64,000 bases of DNA from Agapanthus africanus. Taxonomy: Eukaryota > Streptophyta > Magnoliopsida > Asparagales > Amaryllidaceae. The translations under genes and the position numbers were made by a program. Under the pieces are notes generated by a model that had not been told where the DNA came from, did not search any database, and was given only the letters and a program-made list of their open reading frames with translations. This document shows positions 46,126 to 56,722 of this stretch, piece by piece. The number at the start of each line of letters is the position of its first letter. The stretch's first letter is position 1. The stretch lies in the NCBI GenBank assembly GCA_030015575.1, contig JASDDO010000018.1, forward strand, positions 225,789,138 through 225,853,137, given 5' to 3'.

Positions 46126-49040
46126 ATCCATCTGTTGTGGTATCACATACCCAACAATTAGCTGTGGTTGAAGTATCTCATACTCAACCATCCCATAAAA
46201 GTCTCTACTGGGAAATTGGCCTATGTGAGTAGATCCGCGTTGTTGTCCTCTGTGTCTACTCTCCTAACCTCGATCTCCCTGGAGATCAACAATCTCCATG
46301 ATCAGGTGATACTGCCTAAGAATTATATCAGGATTTCTGATAGGACGGGGGTTCCTCGGCATAAGCCACAACTCTATTATCACACAATGGTTGGAACGAA
46401 GTTCATCTTATGAACTTATATATATATCCAGATTGACTCTTTGGTAGCATCTTTGGTAACAATGTTTCTAGCCTTTAATCGTCTAGTATGTCACGGTATC
46501 TAGCTTGGAACTCTTCCAACATACCGTCCCTCCACTGAGGGTAAAGACAATGCCTGCGACTGACATTCAGTCATCCTTATCACCCTGGAACCTTTCCAGT
46601 GATTCTCCATAGGGTCGATTGATACCATCTCACAACAACTAGTGAGTATTCTAACATCCAATTAGATCTATCTCATAGATCCAAAACCCAGGATTTAGAA
46701 GGTATCGCTTTGATTCTATATAGAGAATCCTTGTGATAAAAGGAGATTGACCGAGCGTAGCATAGGAAACTCCTTCCCTATCAAGAGTATGTCATCAACA
46801 TTCTCTACGAGGATCACCACCATACTCCCTACTACCTTTTTTGTATATACAAGGTTCAACTATCATTTTGATGAAGTCAAACTCTTTGACTACTCCATCA
46901 AAACAGACGTTCTAACTCCGCGATGCCTGATTTATCATATAAAATATCTTGCACACATTTTCGCTGCTCCCACTATCTACGAAGCTCTCTGGCTGTGTAG
47001 TTATAGACGCTCTCTTCCAAAACAATATTTAGAAAAGCAGTCATGACACCCAACCGCCAGATATCGTAGTCATGGTATGTTGCCGTGGCAAGTAGGATCT
47101 GGATGGACTTAAGCATAGCTTTGAAAGTCTCAACTTTCCCATGTACACCAAGTAATCTTCTCAAGATATACTTGCTCCTGATGGGGATTTAACCCTTCAG
47201 ATAAAGCAACCAAAGTCCATACTTTGTTGGTGTATAAGGATTCCATCTTAGATCGCTAAGCATCCAGTCATTCTTACAGAGTCCCACCATAGATGGCCTG
47301 CTCAAAACTAGTTGGGTCATCATCTCATGATGCAATCCTCGCTCTCACTGTCATAGAGAAACCGAAGTATCTCTTAGGTGGGTGAGAAACCCTACTAGAT
47401 CGGCGGAGAGGTTGAGGTTCGTTGGAAACTATTGAATCCTCCGGGTTTTACCAAATCATCAGCTGTAGTTTGTATAGCTGGAACTCCTTCCAGTTCTACC
47501 ACATGACCACTAATTTCTTCACAAGAAATTCCCTTTCACAAAGGTGGCATGTTGAGAAACAAAACATCTTTGGTTCCTCGGTTTGGTAGAAGATATTCCC
47601 TTGCGAATGCTTGGGATATCCAATAAACTTCCACAGAACTGACTTTGCCTCGGGCTTGTCCGGATTTTTCTTTTAGACATAGGCCGGACAACCCCAAATC
47701 TTAACTTACTTAAGATATAGGCTTTTCCCAGTCTATATCACATATGAAGTGTTAGGCAACTGATTTGATTGGAACCCTATTCAATAGGTATGCAGCTTCA
47801 CAAGTGCATAACTCCCAAAAAGAAATAGAAAACTCAGTAGTACTCATCATAGAGCGCACCATATCAAATAGGGTGTGATTGCTCCGCCCCGATACACCAA
47901 CGTGCTGTGGTGTATTCGGAGGAGTAATGCTGAGAGAGAATCTCATTCTCCTTTAGAATAGTCCAAGAATTCAGTGCTCAAGTATTCTCCTCCTTGATCT
48001 CATCAAAGGACATAATACTTGTACCCGTTTTTGGTTCTCTACTTCTAACTTATATTCTGTGATTATCTCAAAAGTTTCAGACTTGTGTTTCAACAGAACA
48101 TATGTCTGAATCTTGAGAGATTATCAGTGAATGTAATGAAGTACAAAGAACCAGTCCTGGCATGTGTAGATAGGGGACCTTCATACATCAGCATGTATCA
48201 ATCCCAAGAGTTCACTAACTCTTTCTCTGTTTCCAATAAATGGAGTTGTGGTCATCTTATCTCTGTGACATGACCGGCAAGCTTCACAAGATGTAAATTC
48301 AAACTAATTTAAATATGCATCTAAATATAACTTCAACTAATCGGGTCGCATTGATATGACCTAGTCTACAATGCCTCAAGAAGGATTTGTTCATTTCTGA
48401 ACGCTTCCTCTTGTGTGTGTTCTGTACGTTAAGAACTGTGGTTTGACTTAGAACATCTATGCTTTTAGATAACGTGCCTGAACCGATCAACTCTTGATAT
48501 AGGAAATGTTCAAAACATTATCCAACAATACAAAATTATATCCTTTTTTACTAATAAAGAGACTGATATGATGTTGTATATCAGGTTCGGTATCTAATAA
48601 CATTCGTTCAGAATCAATGTATTCTGGTAATACATGGTGATAACTACCAACAGACTTGGATGCAACACTTGCACCGTTTCTATCTCATGAAACTTATCAC
48701 TCGTTCTCAGTTCTCTACCTATCGGTAGCCCATGTAACAAATTACATATGTGGGATCCTGATCCGGTATCAAATACCCAGGACGTAAAGGATATTGAGAA
48801 ACAGTTCTGTGTAATGAACACACCCGAAGAAGATGCATCAGCATGCACTTTCTTCGTTTGGGCGGCACGGGAATTCTGGTAATCCCCTATTTTCTGCTCT
48901 GTCTTATAACAATTATAAGTTGGAGCGGGACCAACGTTCCTTAGCGCAGTATAACAAGCGGGTTCGATCAATACATCCGTATTATTATCTTGATTAAGGC
49001 GTGACATAGTCGCAACCAGGAGAGAAAGAGAAGAAAACAC
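46126..49040 (-). pseudogene. COP-2 pol remnant
   Basis: Scattered minus-strand ORFs align in order with the COP-3 polyprotein: protease with SWVFDTGSGSHICNLL (48594-49040), the integrase zinc-finger segment RHCRLGH (48299-48490), the integrase end with NHTLFDMVRSMMS (47752-47946) and an RT fragment (46973-47164). Stops and frameshifts separate them, and the RT YVDD box is not seen in an open frame. The gene is dead. Confidence 0.8.
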
Positions 49041-49183
49041 TCAGCGTGCACTTTTACAAGATTAGATTGGTTATCAATTTATCTAATCAGGATGGCTACC
49101 ACTGTTTTAGTCAAATCTTCGTTCAAACCCTAAAAGGAAAGAGTAGCCGGGATTAATTACACTCTACAAGTTCGCCAATCTTT

Positions 49184-49313
49184 CAGCCAGGCCAGTGCCG
49201 GTACTTTGAGGGAGGTTCCCCGCGCTTTCGCACGGACCTAATTAAAGTAAACCTCGTTTTCCCTAGGGCGTAACCCCGTTAACACCTTTCTAGACACCTA
49301 TTTGATCGGCTAA
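49184..49313 (-). promoter_or_regulatory. Leader module M1 in COP-2
   Basis: Matches COP-3 55633-55779 and TAT-1 26864-27002: a GGAGGTT-CC start, GCG-CTTT-CGC hairpin, TAATTAAAG centre, and GTTAACACCTTTCTAGACACC. It lies about 150 bp upstream of the pol remnant, as in COP-3. Confidence 0.72.
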
Positions 49314-49929
49314 TTGTAATGTGTAAAACTCTCCCAGGAGTAACTCTTACTCGCAGCGGGTATCGGGATCCAACTATCTCATAGAAGGTATGCAATCTCA
49401 TTGCAAATTTCAACACTTGAAATTCCCGTTAATATTTTGCCCCGAGCGATCTATGACCTTGACAAGGTCAACAAACCATAGACCGCAAGTCAAGTTCAAC
49501 CCGTCATTTCCCGATTGAATTAAACCCATCCGCATGACCCTTGATAAGATCAACAAAGTCACACGACTACCCAAACTCAATCGCATCATATACTTTTGCA
49601 GATAAGCATAAATAGCTACCGCACACTACGCCTTGATAAGGTCAACAAACGCAGTACGAATACTATGAAGTACTTATCTGAAATGACGGAGGGTTACGAC
49701 TGGTTTTTAAGAAAACCCTTTGCGTAATGAACTTGATATCGTTGTAGAATCGAGTGATTTTAAATGGAATGTTTTTGAGGCCTTTTCTAGTTTTGCTAAA
49801 GAGGTCACTCCCGGTGAAGGGAGCGTCGGCTCTTTCCACATCGAATAAGGTGCAGGATATTTCACAAATATCACTATGCCAAGAAAAAACTATAAAAACA
49901 ATCAAAAGACAAACCGAGTTTATAGCATC
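49314..49929 (-). other. COP-2 leader, part next to pol
   Basis: Non-coding leader with three hairpins: TTGAC-AAG-GTCAA at 49459-49471, TTGAT-AAG-ATCAA at 49541-49553 and TTGAT-AAG-GTCAA at 49633-49645. A GGTCACTCCCGGTGAAGGGA unit lies near 49802. The last five bases GCATC (49925-49929) are the left target site of COP-3. Confidence 0.7.
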
Positions 49930-50628
49930 TGTTAGGTCCACGTTACCTCTCCCGGTACTTTCGGGGTGGCGGAAACGGTAAATCAAAATTTTTCTAAACT
50001 TTGTAACATGGACCGTAAAAGCCGGATCTTGGCTAAACAATATACTAGCATCCTAACATGAGATGTATCTACTCGGTTAGAGGTTATACCTCAACTTGAA
50101 CTCCTTCTTTTCTTGTTGTTGTTCTTCTTTGATGTTCTCCTCTTCTTGTTGTTCTTCTCATTGCTTGCTCAATGGTTGATCCGGACTTCGGTCACCTCCG
50201 CGGCCTCCTTGAGTCGAAGACGATCCACCCGAGAGATGTACACCGAGCTCCACCTCAAGCCGAGGTAACTAGGGCAAGGAGATTGCTAATCTCGAAGCCC
50301 TAGGTTGTGTAGAGAATATGTATGGATGTGTTTGTCAAGTAGAATCCTTTTTCTCTCAACACATGAGATCAAAGGAGAAATCAAGAGGAGGAAGAAGAAG
50401 GAGATTTTCTAGCAACCATGGAGCTTCTCATTTTCAAGAGAGAGAATGAGAATAAGCAAATGAAATGCTTAACCAAGAGAAAAGCTAACCATGGTTGCAA
50501 TAATGCACAAAACATTATGATTACTAATCACATCAAGATAAAGGTGATGGCTACAAATGACATGACCATTATCATAACAAAAGAAAAAGAAAACCAAAGA
50601 ATACTTTAGATCTTCTAAGAAGATCCAA

Positions 50629-50678
50629 GTCAACTTTGGTCAAATGGTCAACAAAGTCAAGATGGTCAAATGGTCAAT
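50629..50678. promoter_or_regulatory. W-box-like cluster in the COP-3 LTR
   Basis: Six GTCAA cores (TTGAC on the minus strand, the WRKY W-box core) occur in 50 bp, four of them as GGTCAA. The other LTR has the same cluster at about 58450-58500. A defence-responsive promoter is a reasonable guess but not shown. Confidence 0.4.
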
Positions 50679-50740
50679 GTAATTAGCCATAACAAAATTA
50701 TCAATGAAAGGATTAGTAAATAATGTCCCCGGCTCATAAT

Positions 50741-50877
50741 GGTTTTGACCAAACGAACTGTCGAAACCCTAATGAGTCCGCCTCAAAATGGTTTTGACCG
50801 AATCAACTGTCAAAACCCTAATGAGCCTGCCACATAGCGGTTTTGGCCGAACCAACTGTCAAAACCCTAATGAGGCA
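50741..50877. repeat. Triple tandem hairpin repeat in the COP-3 LTR
   Basis: Three units of about 49 bp carry GGTTTTGAC arms paired with GTCAAAACC; the middle unit (50790-50817) is perfect and the others have one mismatch each. Each is followed by CTAATGAG. The copy in the 5' LTR is at about 58563-58699. Confidence 0.75.
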
Positions 50878-52163
50878 CCTCCTCCTTCATCGCTCCGGAA
50901 AACTGTGCATACACACCTGCATCCGTATTCCGTAGAATGCGGATGCGCAGAAGACAAAACAAATCCATCCGTGCAATACTAGGATCTGGCTTAAACCAAA
51001 ACCCACTAGTACTGCCTGCCCGAACATCATACGCACACAAGTGTACGTAAGTGATCGCAGCCCTGCCGTAAAAACCATACGACCTTTACACGTTTCGCTC
51101 AGTGCAGGGAAACTCTCTGTGTGGGACTCTAAAGACTCGACACTACGCTGGCAGTGGGTTTAACCACAGACCGCAAGCGGCACTAGCTGTACGTAACGGT
51201 CCCCAGGTAGATGTCGATAAGAAAGCCGATGAGGTAAACCCATCCGAACTCCTACTGAGTCTGTATGTGACAATCTCCGTACAGTCCGGTCTGTTCGTCT
51301 GATACATCGCATGTCGGGCCTAGGGGGCGGCAAGCATCAGACCCCTAATAGCGGTACAAGTCGTGTCGGAGTGAAGCCCAGAACACCCTGAGATAACACT
51401 GGAACCTACCAGTATATCTCGCTTGCCCTGGCCAGGGACTACTCGTGTAATGGCTCTCCTAGACACAGCGCGATGTCAACCCCCAATACCGGGAGAGACG
51501 AATCCTGTCTAACCGTCACTGCCTCCAAGTGCTTCGGGACTGCTCCCAACTACTACCTGTTTGCACGACTCAGTAGAGCCGTGGTAGGGTAGTAATCAAA
51601 GAACAGTGGGAACACACTCAAGGCGAAGTGACAGTGTCAAGTCAGCGGACTAAGCTGTACTCATGTCACCTGGGAACTGATAACCGACGATAGATATAAT
51701 ACCAACCATCAGTTCCCGACGAGTCCTGTCCAGTGTACTCGTAACCCAACGAGCACCCGCATACTATCTCAAGTACGACGTACCGACGGCTGTGGGACAG
51801 ACCGTCTCCCGTGCTGGGATGAGAAGCGCATACGCTAGTCTACTCCGGAGTGTCGATGCCCTATCTCGATACTCCTACGACTAGGGACGTGTATAAGGAT
51901 GTGCTTGTAGATTACCCAGCCCCCACGAGTGTGATCGCCATCACAACGCCGGTAATCAAGCAAAGATCCTAAGGGCTCTACTAATGCGTATAGGTGATAT
52001 AATAAATAAACACACATGTACACATTAAAGCAGAGACAAACCAAGTAGCATACTACTATATTGAGCAAGATTGTCTGTACAACTGTGAATATCCCAAGCT
52101 TCCATCAAGTAATATACATACTAGTATGATACAGTAATGGCCTCTAGGGCATATACACTAACA

Positions 52164-52177
52164 ATCTCCCACTTGCA
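52164..52177 (-). other. Polypurine tract of COP-3
   Basis: The minus strand reads GCAAGTGGGAGATTG directly at the LTR start. Confidence 0.85.
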
Positions 52178-52927
52178 CTAAGGCCATGTACTGGCGTATC
52201 GAAGACCTATCATCTCGATCAGCCGCTCGAACTGAGTCTGGGGTAAAGCCTTCGTGAATGGGTCCGCAGTGTTGTCCTTTGTGTCCACTCTCCGCACCTC
52301 GATCTCCTGTCGATCAATGATCTCCCTGATCAGGTGATACCGCCTTAAGATGTGCCTGGATTTCTGATGGGACCTTGGTTCCTTCGCTAAAGCTATAGCC
52401 CCATTGTTATCGCAATACAGAGGTATTGGGTCAACAATGGACGGAACCACCTGAAGTTCACTAATGAACTTCTTTATCCAGACCGCCTCTTTTGCGGCAT
52501 CGCTTGCAGCAATGTATTCAGCCTCCATCGTCGAGTCTGCGACAGTATCCTGCTTGGAACTCCACCAACATACCGCCCCTCCGTTGAGGGTAAACACAAA
52601 ACCCGAGACAGACTTGCTGTCATCTTTGTCACTCTGGAAGCTTGAATCGGTAAAGGACTCGACCCGGAGGTCTCCATTACCGTAAACCAGGAACATCTCC
52701 TTAGTCCTTCTCAGGTACTTGAGAATGTTCTTCACTGCTGTCCAGTGGTCCTCCCCTGGGTCTGACTGATACCGGCTTACCGCGCTCAACGCGTAAGCTA
52801 CATCTGGTCTTGTACATAGCATCGCATACATTATAGATCCTACCGCCGAAGCGTAGGGTATAGTGCTCATGCGAACCCTCTCCTCGTCAGTCTTAGGAGA
52901 CATCTTCTTGGAGAGGGTAATTCCGTG
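52178..52927 (-). CDS. pol: COP-3 RT end and RNase H, after the internal stop
   Basis: The frame is continuous with the protein at 52928-55504 except for the TAG at 52928-52930. The first Met is at 52903, giving 241 residues. It contains IPYASAVGSIMYAM and RPDVAYALS, the thumb/connection region, then RNase H with TDSSFQSD, EAEYIAASDAAKEA and LYCDNNGAIALA, and ends with the RHILRRYHLIRE and NTADPFTKALP motifs of copia elements. The RNase H acidic residues are present. It would degrade RNA during reverse transcription. Confidence 0.88.
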   Translation of the reverse strand, partial: HGITLSKKMSPKTDEERVRMSTIPYASAVGSIMYAMLCTRPDVAYALSAVSRYQSDPGEDHWTAVKNILKYLRRTKEMFLVYGNGDLRVESFTDSSFQSDKDDSKSVSGFVFTLNGGAVCWWSSKQDTVADSTMEAEYIAASDAAKEAVWIKKFISELQVVPSIVDPIPLYCDNNGAIALAKEPRSHQKSRHILRRYHLIREIIDRQEIEVRRVDTKDNTADPFTKALPQTQFERLIEMIGLRYASTWP

Positions 52928-55504
52928 CTATGCGGGTATGTTACCGCGCTTGGAACCCTCCATACTAAATCTCTTTAGTACGGTCTCTATGTACCTGGAC
53001 TGCGAAAGTCCCAATAGTCTCTTGGATCTATCTCTATAGATCTTGATCCCCAGAATATACGAGGCATCACCCAGGTCCTTCATGGAGAACCTTTGTGACA
53101 AAAATAGCTTGACCGATTGTTGCATAGGAATATCATTTCCTATCAAAAGAATGTCGTCCACGTACAAGACTAGGAATACGACAGTTCGTCCTACAATCTT
53201 CTTATATACACAGGGTTCATCTTCGTTCTTGATGAAATCAAATTCCTTGATTGCCTCGTCAAAACAGATGTTCCAGCTCCGCGATGCCTGCTTTAATCCA
53301 TAAATGGATTTAAGCAACTTGCACACCCTTCCGCTGCTCCCACTGTCTACGAAACCTTCTGGTTGATCCATGTAAACGCACTCTTCCAAACAACCGTTTA
53401 GGAAAGTCGTCTTAACATCCATCTGCCAGATTTCATAGTCATGGAAGGCAGCAATGGCAAGTAGGATCCGAATGGATTTGAGCATAGCCACCGGAGAAAA
53501 AGTCTCGTCATAGTCCAAACCAGCTCTTTGACGAAAACCTTTTGCAACGAGTCTAGCTTTATAGGTTTCCACCTGCCCATCTACACCAAGTTTCCTTTTG
53601 TAGATCCATTTGCATCCAACGGGTTTTACCCTAGGTGGAGCAATATCCAAGGTCCACACTTTATTGGCGTACATGGACTCCATTTCGGATTGCATTGCTT
53701 CCTGCCACTTATCAGAGTCCCTACTGATAATGGCCTGCCTGAAACTGGTAGGGTCATCTTCTTCCAAGATGCAATCCTCTCGATCCCCGTCTATGAGAAA
53801 ACCGTAGTATCTCTCGGGCGGATGAGAAATCCTACCAGATCTGCGGAGTGGCTGAGGTTCGTTTGGGGTCATTGAATCTAGCGGTTCCTCCAAATTTTCA
53901 GTTATATTTTGCGGTCGCTGAATTTCTTCCAGTTCTACCGAACTCCCACTAGCTTCTTTTGCAAGAAACTCCCTTTCTAAGAAGGTAGCGTGGCGAGATA
54001 CAAACACCTTCTGTTCCTCAGTGTGGTAGAACAGATATCCTAGTGAGTCTTTAGGATATCCCACAAATTTACAGAGAACTGACCGTGCCTCTAACTTGTC
54101 CGGTTTCTGTGTTTTCACATAGGCCGGACAACCCCATATCTTAAATCGCTTAAGATACGGATTTCTTCCATTCCATATTTCATATGGAGTCTTAGGCACT
54201 GATTTGGATGGAACATAGTTCAATAGGTACGCCGCTGTCTGAAGCGCATGTCCCCAAAATGAAAAAGGCAACACAACACTACTCATCATGGAGCGAACCA
54301 TATCCAATAGGGTACGATTCCTCCGCTCCGAAACACCGTTGTGCTGTGGTGTATAAGGAGGAGTAAGCTGAGAGAGAATACCATTCTCTTTTAAGTAATC
54401 TAGGAATTCCGTGCTTAAGTACTCCCCTCCCCTGTCAGACCGGAGGATCTTGATACTTTTACCTGTCTGGTTCTCTACTTCGTTTCTAAATTCCTTGAAT
54501 TTCTCAAAAGCTTCAGATTTGTGTTTCATCAGATACACATATCCGAACCTAGAGAGATCGTCAGTGAATGTGATGAAGTACAAGAACCCACCCCTTGCAT
54601 GTATAGACATCGGACCACACACATCACTGTGTATGAGTCCCAAGAGCTCTCTTGCTCTTTCTCCATGTCCGGTGAACGGAGATTTGGTCATCTTCCCTTT
54701 GAGACAAGACTGACAAGTTTCATAAGATGAAAACTTGAACGCATCCAAGAGTCCATCTTTATGCAACTTACTCAGTCTTTTCTCTCCGACATGACCAAGT
54801 CTACAATGCCACAAGTAGGATTCATTCGTGTCTGAATTCTTCCTCTTGCGTGTGTTTTGTATATTGAGAACTTTATTCTGATTTAGAACGTAGATACCAT
54901 TACACAGTGTGCCCTCTGCAACCAGTACCTTATGAAGGTAAATGTTCATGATATTCTTTTCAAGAACAAAGTTATATCCATCTTTATCGAGTAAAGAAAC
55001 TAATATGATGTTGCAAACCATGGAGGGTACATAGTAGCAATCGTTCAAAATCATAGTCTTGCCATTTGGCAATACTAGGTGATATTCACCGACGGCTGCC
55101 GCATTAACTTGTGCTCCGTTCGCTACTCTGAGCGACATATCACCCGGTGCAACTTTCCTACTTTTTCTCAGTCCCTGCAATAAATTACAGATATGAGATC
55201 CTGATCCGGTATCAAGTACCCAGGAGGTAGGGCTGACCGTAAAACAGTTCTCAATTACAAGAACACCTGAAGTAGATGCAAAACCATGCTTCTTCTTCAA
55301 CTGGGTATCCTGGAAATCCATACTTTCCTCTTTCCCATTCTCATACTCATGACTGTTGTCACAAGTTAGAGCTGAACCAACTTTCCCCAGTCCCGAATAA
55401 GAATTCGGATCGGTCAAGCGATACATTTTATTATCTTGATTAGGGCGTGAAAAGGTTGCTGCCTGGAGAGAGAGAAAAGAAACACTCAGCGTATGCTCTT
55501 GCAA
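52928..55504 (-). CDS. pol: COP-3 pol: protease, integrase, reverse transcriptase
   Basis: An 858-codon frame ends at TAG 52928-52930. Protease: DTGSGSH at residues 98-104. Integrase: zinc-binding His233, His238, Cys264, Cys267, then catalytic Asp294 (HSDVCGP), Asp357 (SDRGGEY) and Glu393 (VSERRNRT), with 35 residues between the last two. RT: WKWIYK-like CKWIYKRK at 631-638, QMDVKTTFLNG at 695-705 with the first Asp, and YVDDIL at 781-786. All three enzymes look intact, so the single stop in the RT is the main lesion. The N-terminal 90 residues do not resemble gag and lack a zinc knuckle; the true start is uncertain. Confidence 0.92.
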   Translation of the reverse strand: MQEHTLSVSFLSLQAATFSRPNQDNKMYRLTDPNSYSGLGKVGSALTCDNSHEYENGKEESMDFQDTQLKKKHGFASTSGVLVIENCFTVSPTSWVLDTGSGSHICNLLQGLRKSRKVAPGDMSLRVANGAQVNAAAVGEYHLVLPNGKTMILNDCYYVPSMVCNIILVSLLDKDGYNFVLEKNIMNIYLHKVLVAEGTLCNGIYVLNQNKVLNIQNTRKRKNSDTNESYLWHCRLGHVGEKRLSKLHKDGLLDAFKFSSYETCQSCLKGKMTKSPFTGHGERARELLGLIHSDVCGPMSIHARGGFLYFITFTDDLSRFGYVYLMKHKSEAFEKFKEFRNEVENQTGKSIKILRSDRGGEYLSTEFLDYLKENGILSQLTPPYTPQHNGVSERRNRTLLDMVRSMMSSVVLPFSFWGHALQTAAYLLNYVPSKSVPKTPYEIWNGRNPYLKRFKIWGCPAYVKTQKPDKLEARSVLCKFVGYPKDSLGYLFYHTEEQKVFVSRHATFLEREFLAKEASGSSVELEEIQRPQNITENLEEPLDSMTPNEPQPLRRSGRISHPPERYYGFLIDGDREDCILEEDDPTSFRQAIISRDSDKWQEAMQSEMESMYANKVWTLDIAPPRVKPVGCKWIYKRKLGVDGQVETYKARLVAKGFRQRAGLDYDETFSPVAMLKSIRILLAIAAFHDYEIWQMDVKTTFLNGCLEECVYMDQPEGFVDSGSSGRVCKLLKSIYGLKQASRSWNICFDEAIKEFDFIKNEDEPCVYKKIVGRTVVFLVLYVDDILLIGNDIPMQQSVKLFLSQRFSMKDLGDASYILGIKIYRDRSKRLLGLSQSRYIETVLKRFSMEGSKRGNIPA

Positions 55505-55632
55505 GATTAGATTGGTTTATTAATTTATCTAACCAGGATGTCTCCCACTGTTTCCTCAAATTCTTCTTAAAACCTTTTTAAAAGAAGAACTAGCCGGGTT
55601 TTAATTCACGTCACAATACTTGCTTAACCTTT

Positions 55633-55779
55633 CAGCCAGGCTAGTGTCGGTACTTCGAGGGAGGTTTTCCAACGCTTTCGCGAAGTTCCTTAATTAAAGA
55701 ACCTCTTTTCCCTGGGGGCGTAACCCCGCTAACACCTTTCTAGACACCTACTTGGTTTATAGCATTGATCGTTAAGTGA
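55633..55779 (-). promoter_or_regulatory. Leader module M1 in COP-3
   Basis: The module lies about 130-275 bp upstream of the pol ORF. It contains a near-palindrome around TTAATTAA (55686-55703), a CGC-TTTC-GCG hairpin and GGGG-CGTAA-CCCC. It matches TAT-1, with 29 identical bases at 55660-55688, and COP-2. COP-1 lacks it: its leader passes directly from the flank before it to the flank after it. Confidence 0.77.
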
Positions 55780-55955
55780 AATAATCTCCCGAGAGTAAAC
55801 CAACTCATCAATGGGATCGGGATCCAACTGTCATTGTGTGATAACCTAGATGGAATTCACTCTAGTCACCACACTCCAGAAGGTATGCTAAATCTGCAAG
55901 TTTTAGTTCTTTTGAAACTCCCGATGTGGTTTTTGCCCCTAGGACCCAAGTGATC

Positions 55956-56140
55956 TTGACGGAGTCAACAAATCAAAGAGTCCTAGTCAAGTTCAACCTG
56001 TCATTATCTGGATTGCATTAAACCCACCCGCATAACCCTTGACGGAGTCAACAAGGTTATACGACTGTCCTAATCAATCCCATATACCAATACAAACAAG
56101 CAGCACTTAGCTACCGTACACCACGCCTTGACGGAGTCAA
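55956..56140 (-). other. Three TTGAC-GGA-GTCAA hairpins in COP-3
   Basis: Perfect 5-bp stems with loop GGA start at 55956, 56039 and 56128; spacing is 83 and 89 bp. The second has further pairing, ATAACC before and GGTTAT after. Confidence 0.75.
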
Positions 56141-56188
56141 CAAACGCAGCACGAATACTAAGTGTTACTTGTAAGAAATGACGGAGGG

Positions 56189-56593
56189 CTACGGCTGGGT
56201 TTTTGGCGAAAAACCCGTTAACGTAATGAACTTGATATCGTTGAAGGAACCTGGTAACCTTTTGAAAATATAGTGGCGAAAACTTTTGCTAAAGAGGTCA
56301 CTCCCTGTGAAGGGATCTCGGCTCTTTCCTCGTCGAATGAGGTGCAGGATATTCCAAACTGAATACCTCGATGCAAAGCAAGAATAATCGACTATAGTGA
56401 AGTTATTACCCTGACGCAAACTTTTGTCCAAGGGGTCACTCCCGATGAAGGGATCTCGGCCCTTGCCTCGTCGACTGAGGTGCTGGGCATTCATAACCGA
56501 ATACCTCGATGCAAAACAAAAATGAACGTCCTTGCAATAACAGCTTTTTGAAAAATTGTTCCAACAACATCTTTTAGGTTTATTTTCTTGCAT
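56189..56593 (-). CDS. Small leader ORF of COP-3, uncertain
   Basis: This 134-codon ORF covers the repeated unit and gives two internal repeats, each with an FASRYSV segment and an RRGKGRDPF or RRGKSRDPF segment. ORFs of 136 and 125 codons lie at the equivalent place in COP-1 (18080-18490) and COP-2 (49663-50040), but in COP-1 the second repeat is in another frame. It could be a real small protein or only the translation of a conserved RNA repeat; the latter is more likely. Confidence 0.25.
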   Translation of the reverse strand: MQENKPKRCCWNNFSKSCYCKDVHFCFASRYSVMNAQHLSRRGKGRDPFIGSDPLDKSLRQGNNFTIVDYSCFASRYSVWNILHLIRRGKSRDPFTGSDLFSKSFRHYIFKRLPGSFNDIKFITLTGFSPKTQP

Positions 56594-56701
56594 TAGTTCT
56601 TTTAATGCGTCCCATCATTTAAATCCTACCATTGTAGAAAACAACCAAAATATGACGTACGCTTATGCCATTTGCATTCGCCACGGGGCCCCGTCATCAC
56701 C

Positions 56702-56722
56702 CGTTAGGTTACTTAACTAACG
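56702..56722. other. Conserved palindrome in the COP-3 leader
   Basis: CGTTAG/CTAACG outer arms as in COP-1 at 18622-18642, with conserved flanks (CCCGTCATCACC before, AGAGCGGG after), about 1.0 kb downstream of the primer site. Confidence 0.6.

Larger units (their letters stand above)
49930..52163 (-). mobile_element. COP-3 3' LTR
   Basis: 2234 bp from TGTTAGGTCC to ACACTAACA. It contains a cluster of GGTCAA/AGTCAA motifs at 50629-50678 and three tandem GGTTTTGAC/GTCAAAACC hairpins at 50741-50877. ORFs at 50418-50609 and 50788-50982 recur in the other LTR and are not genes. Confidence 0.9.
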
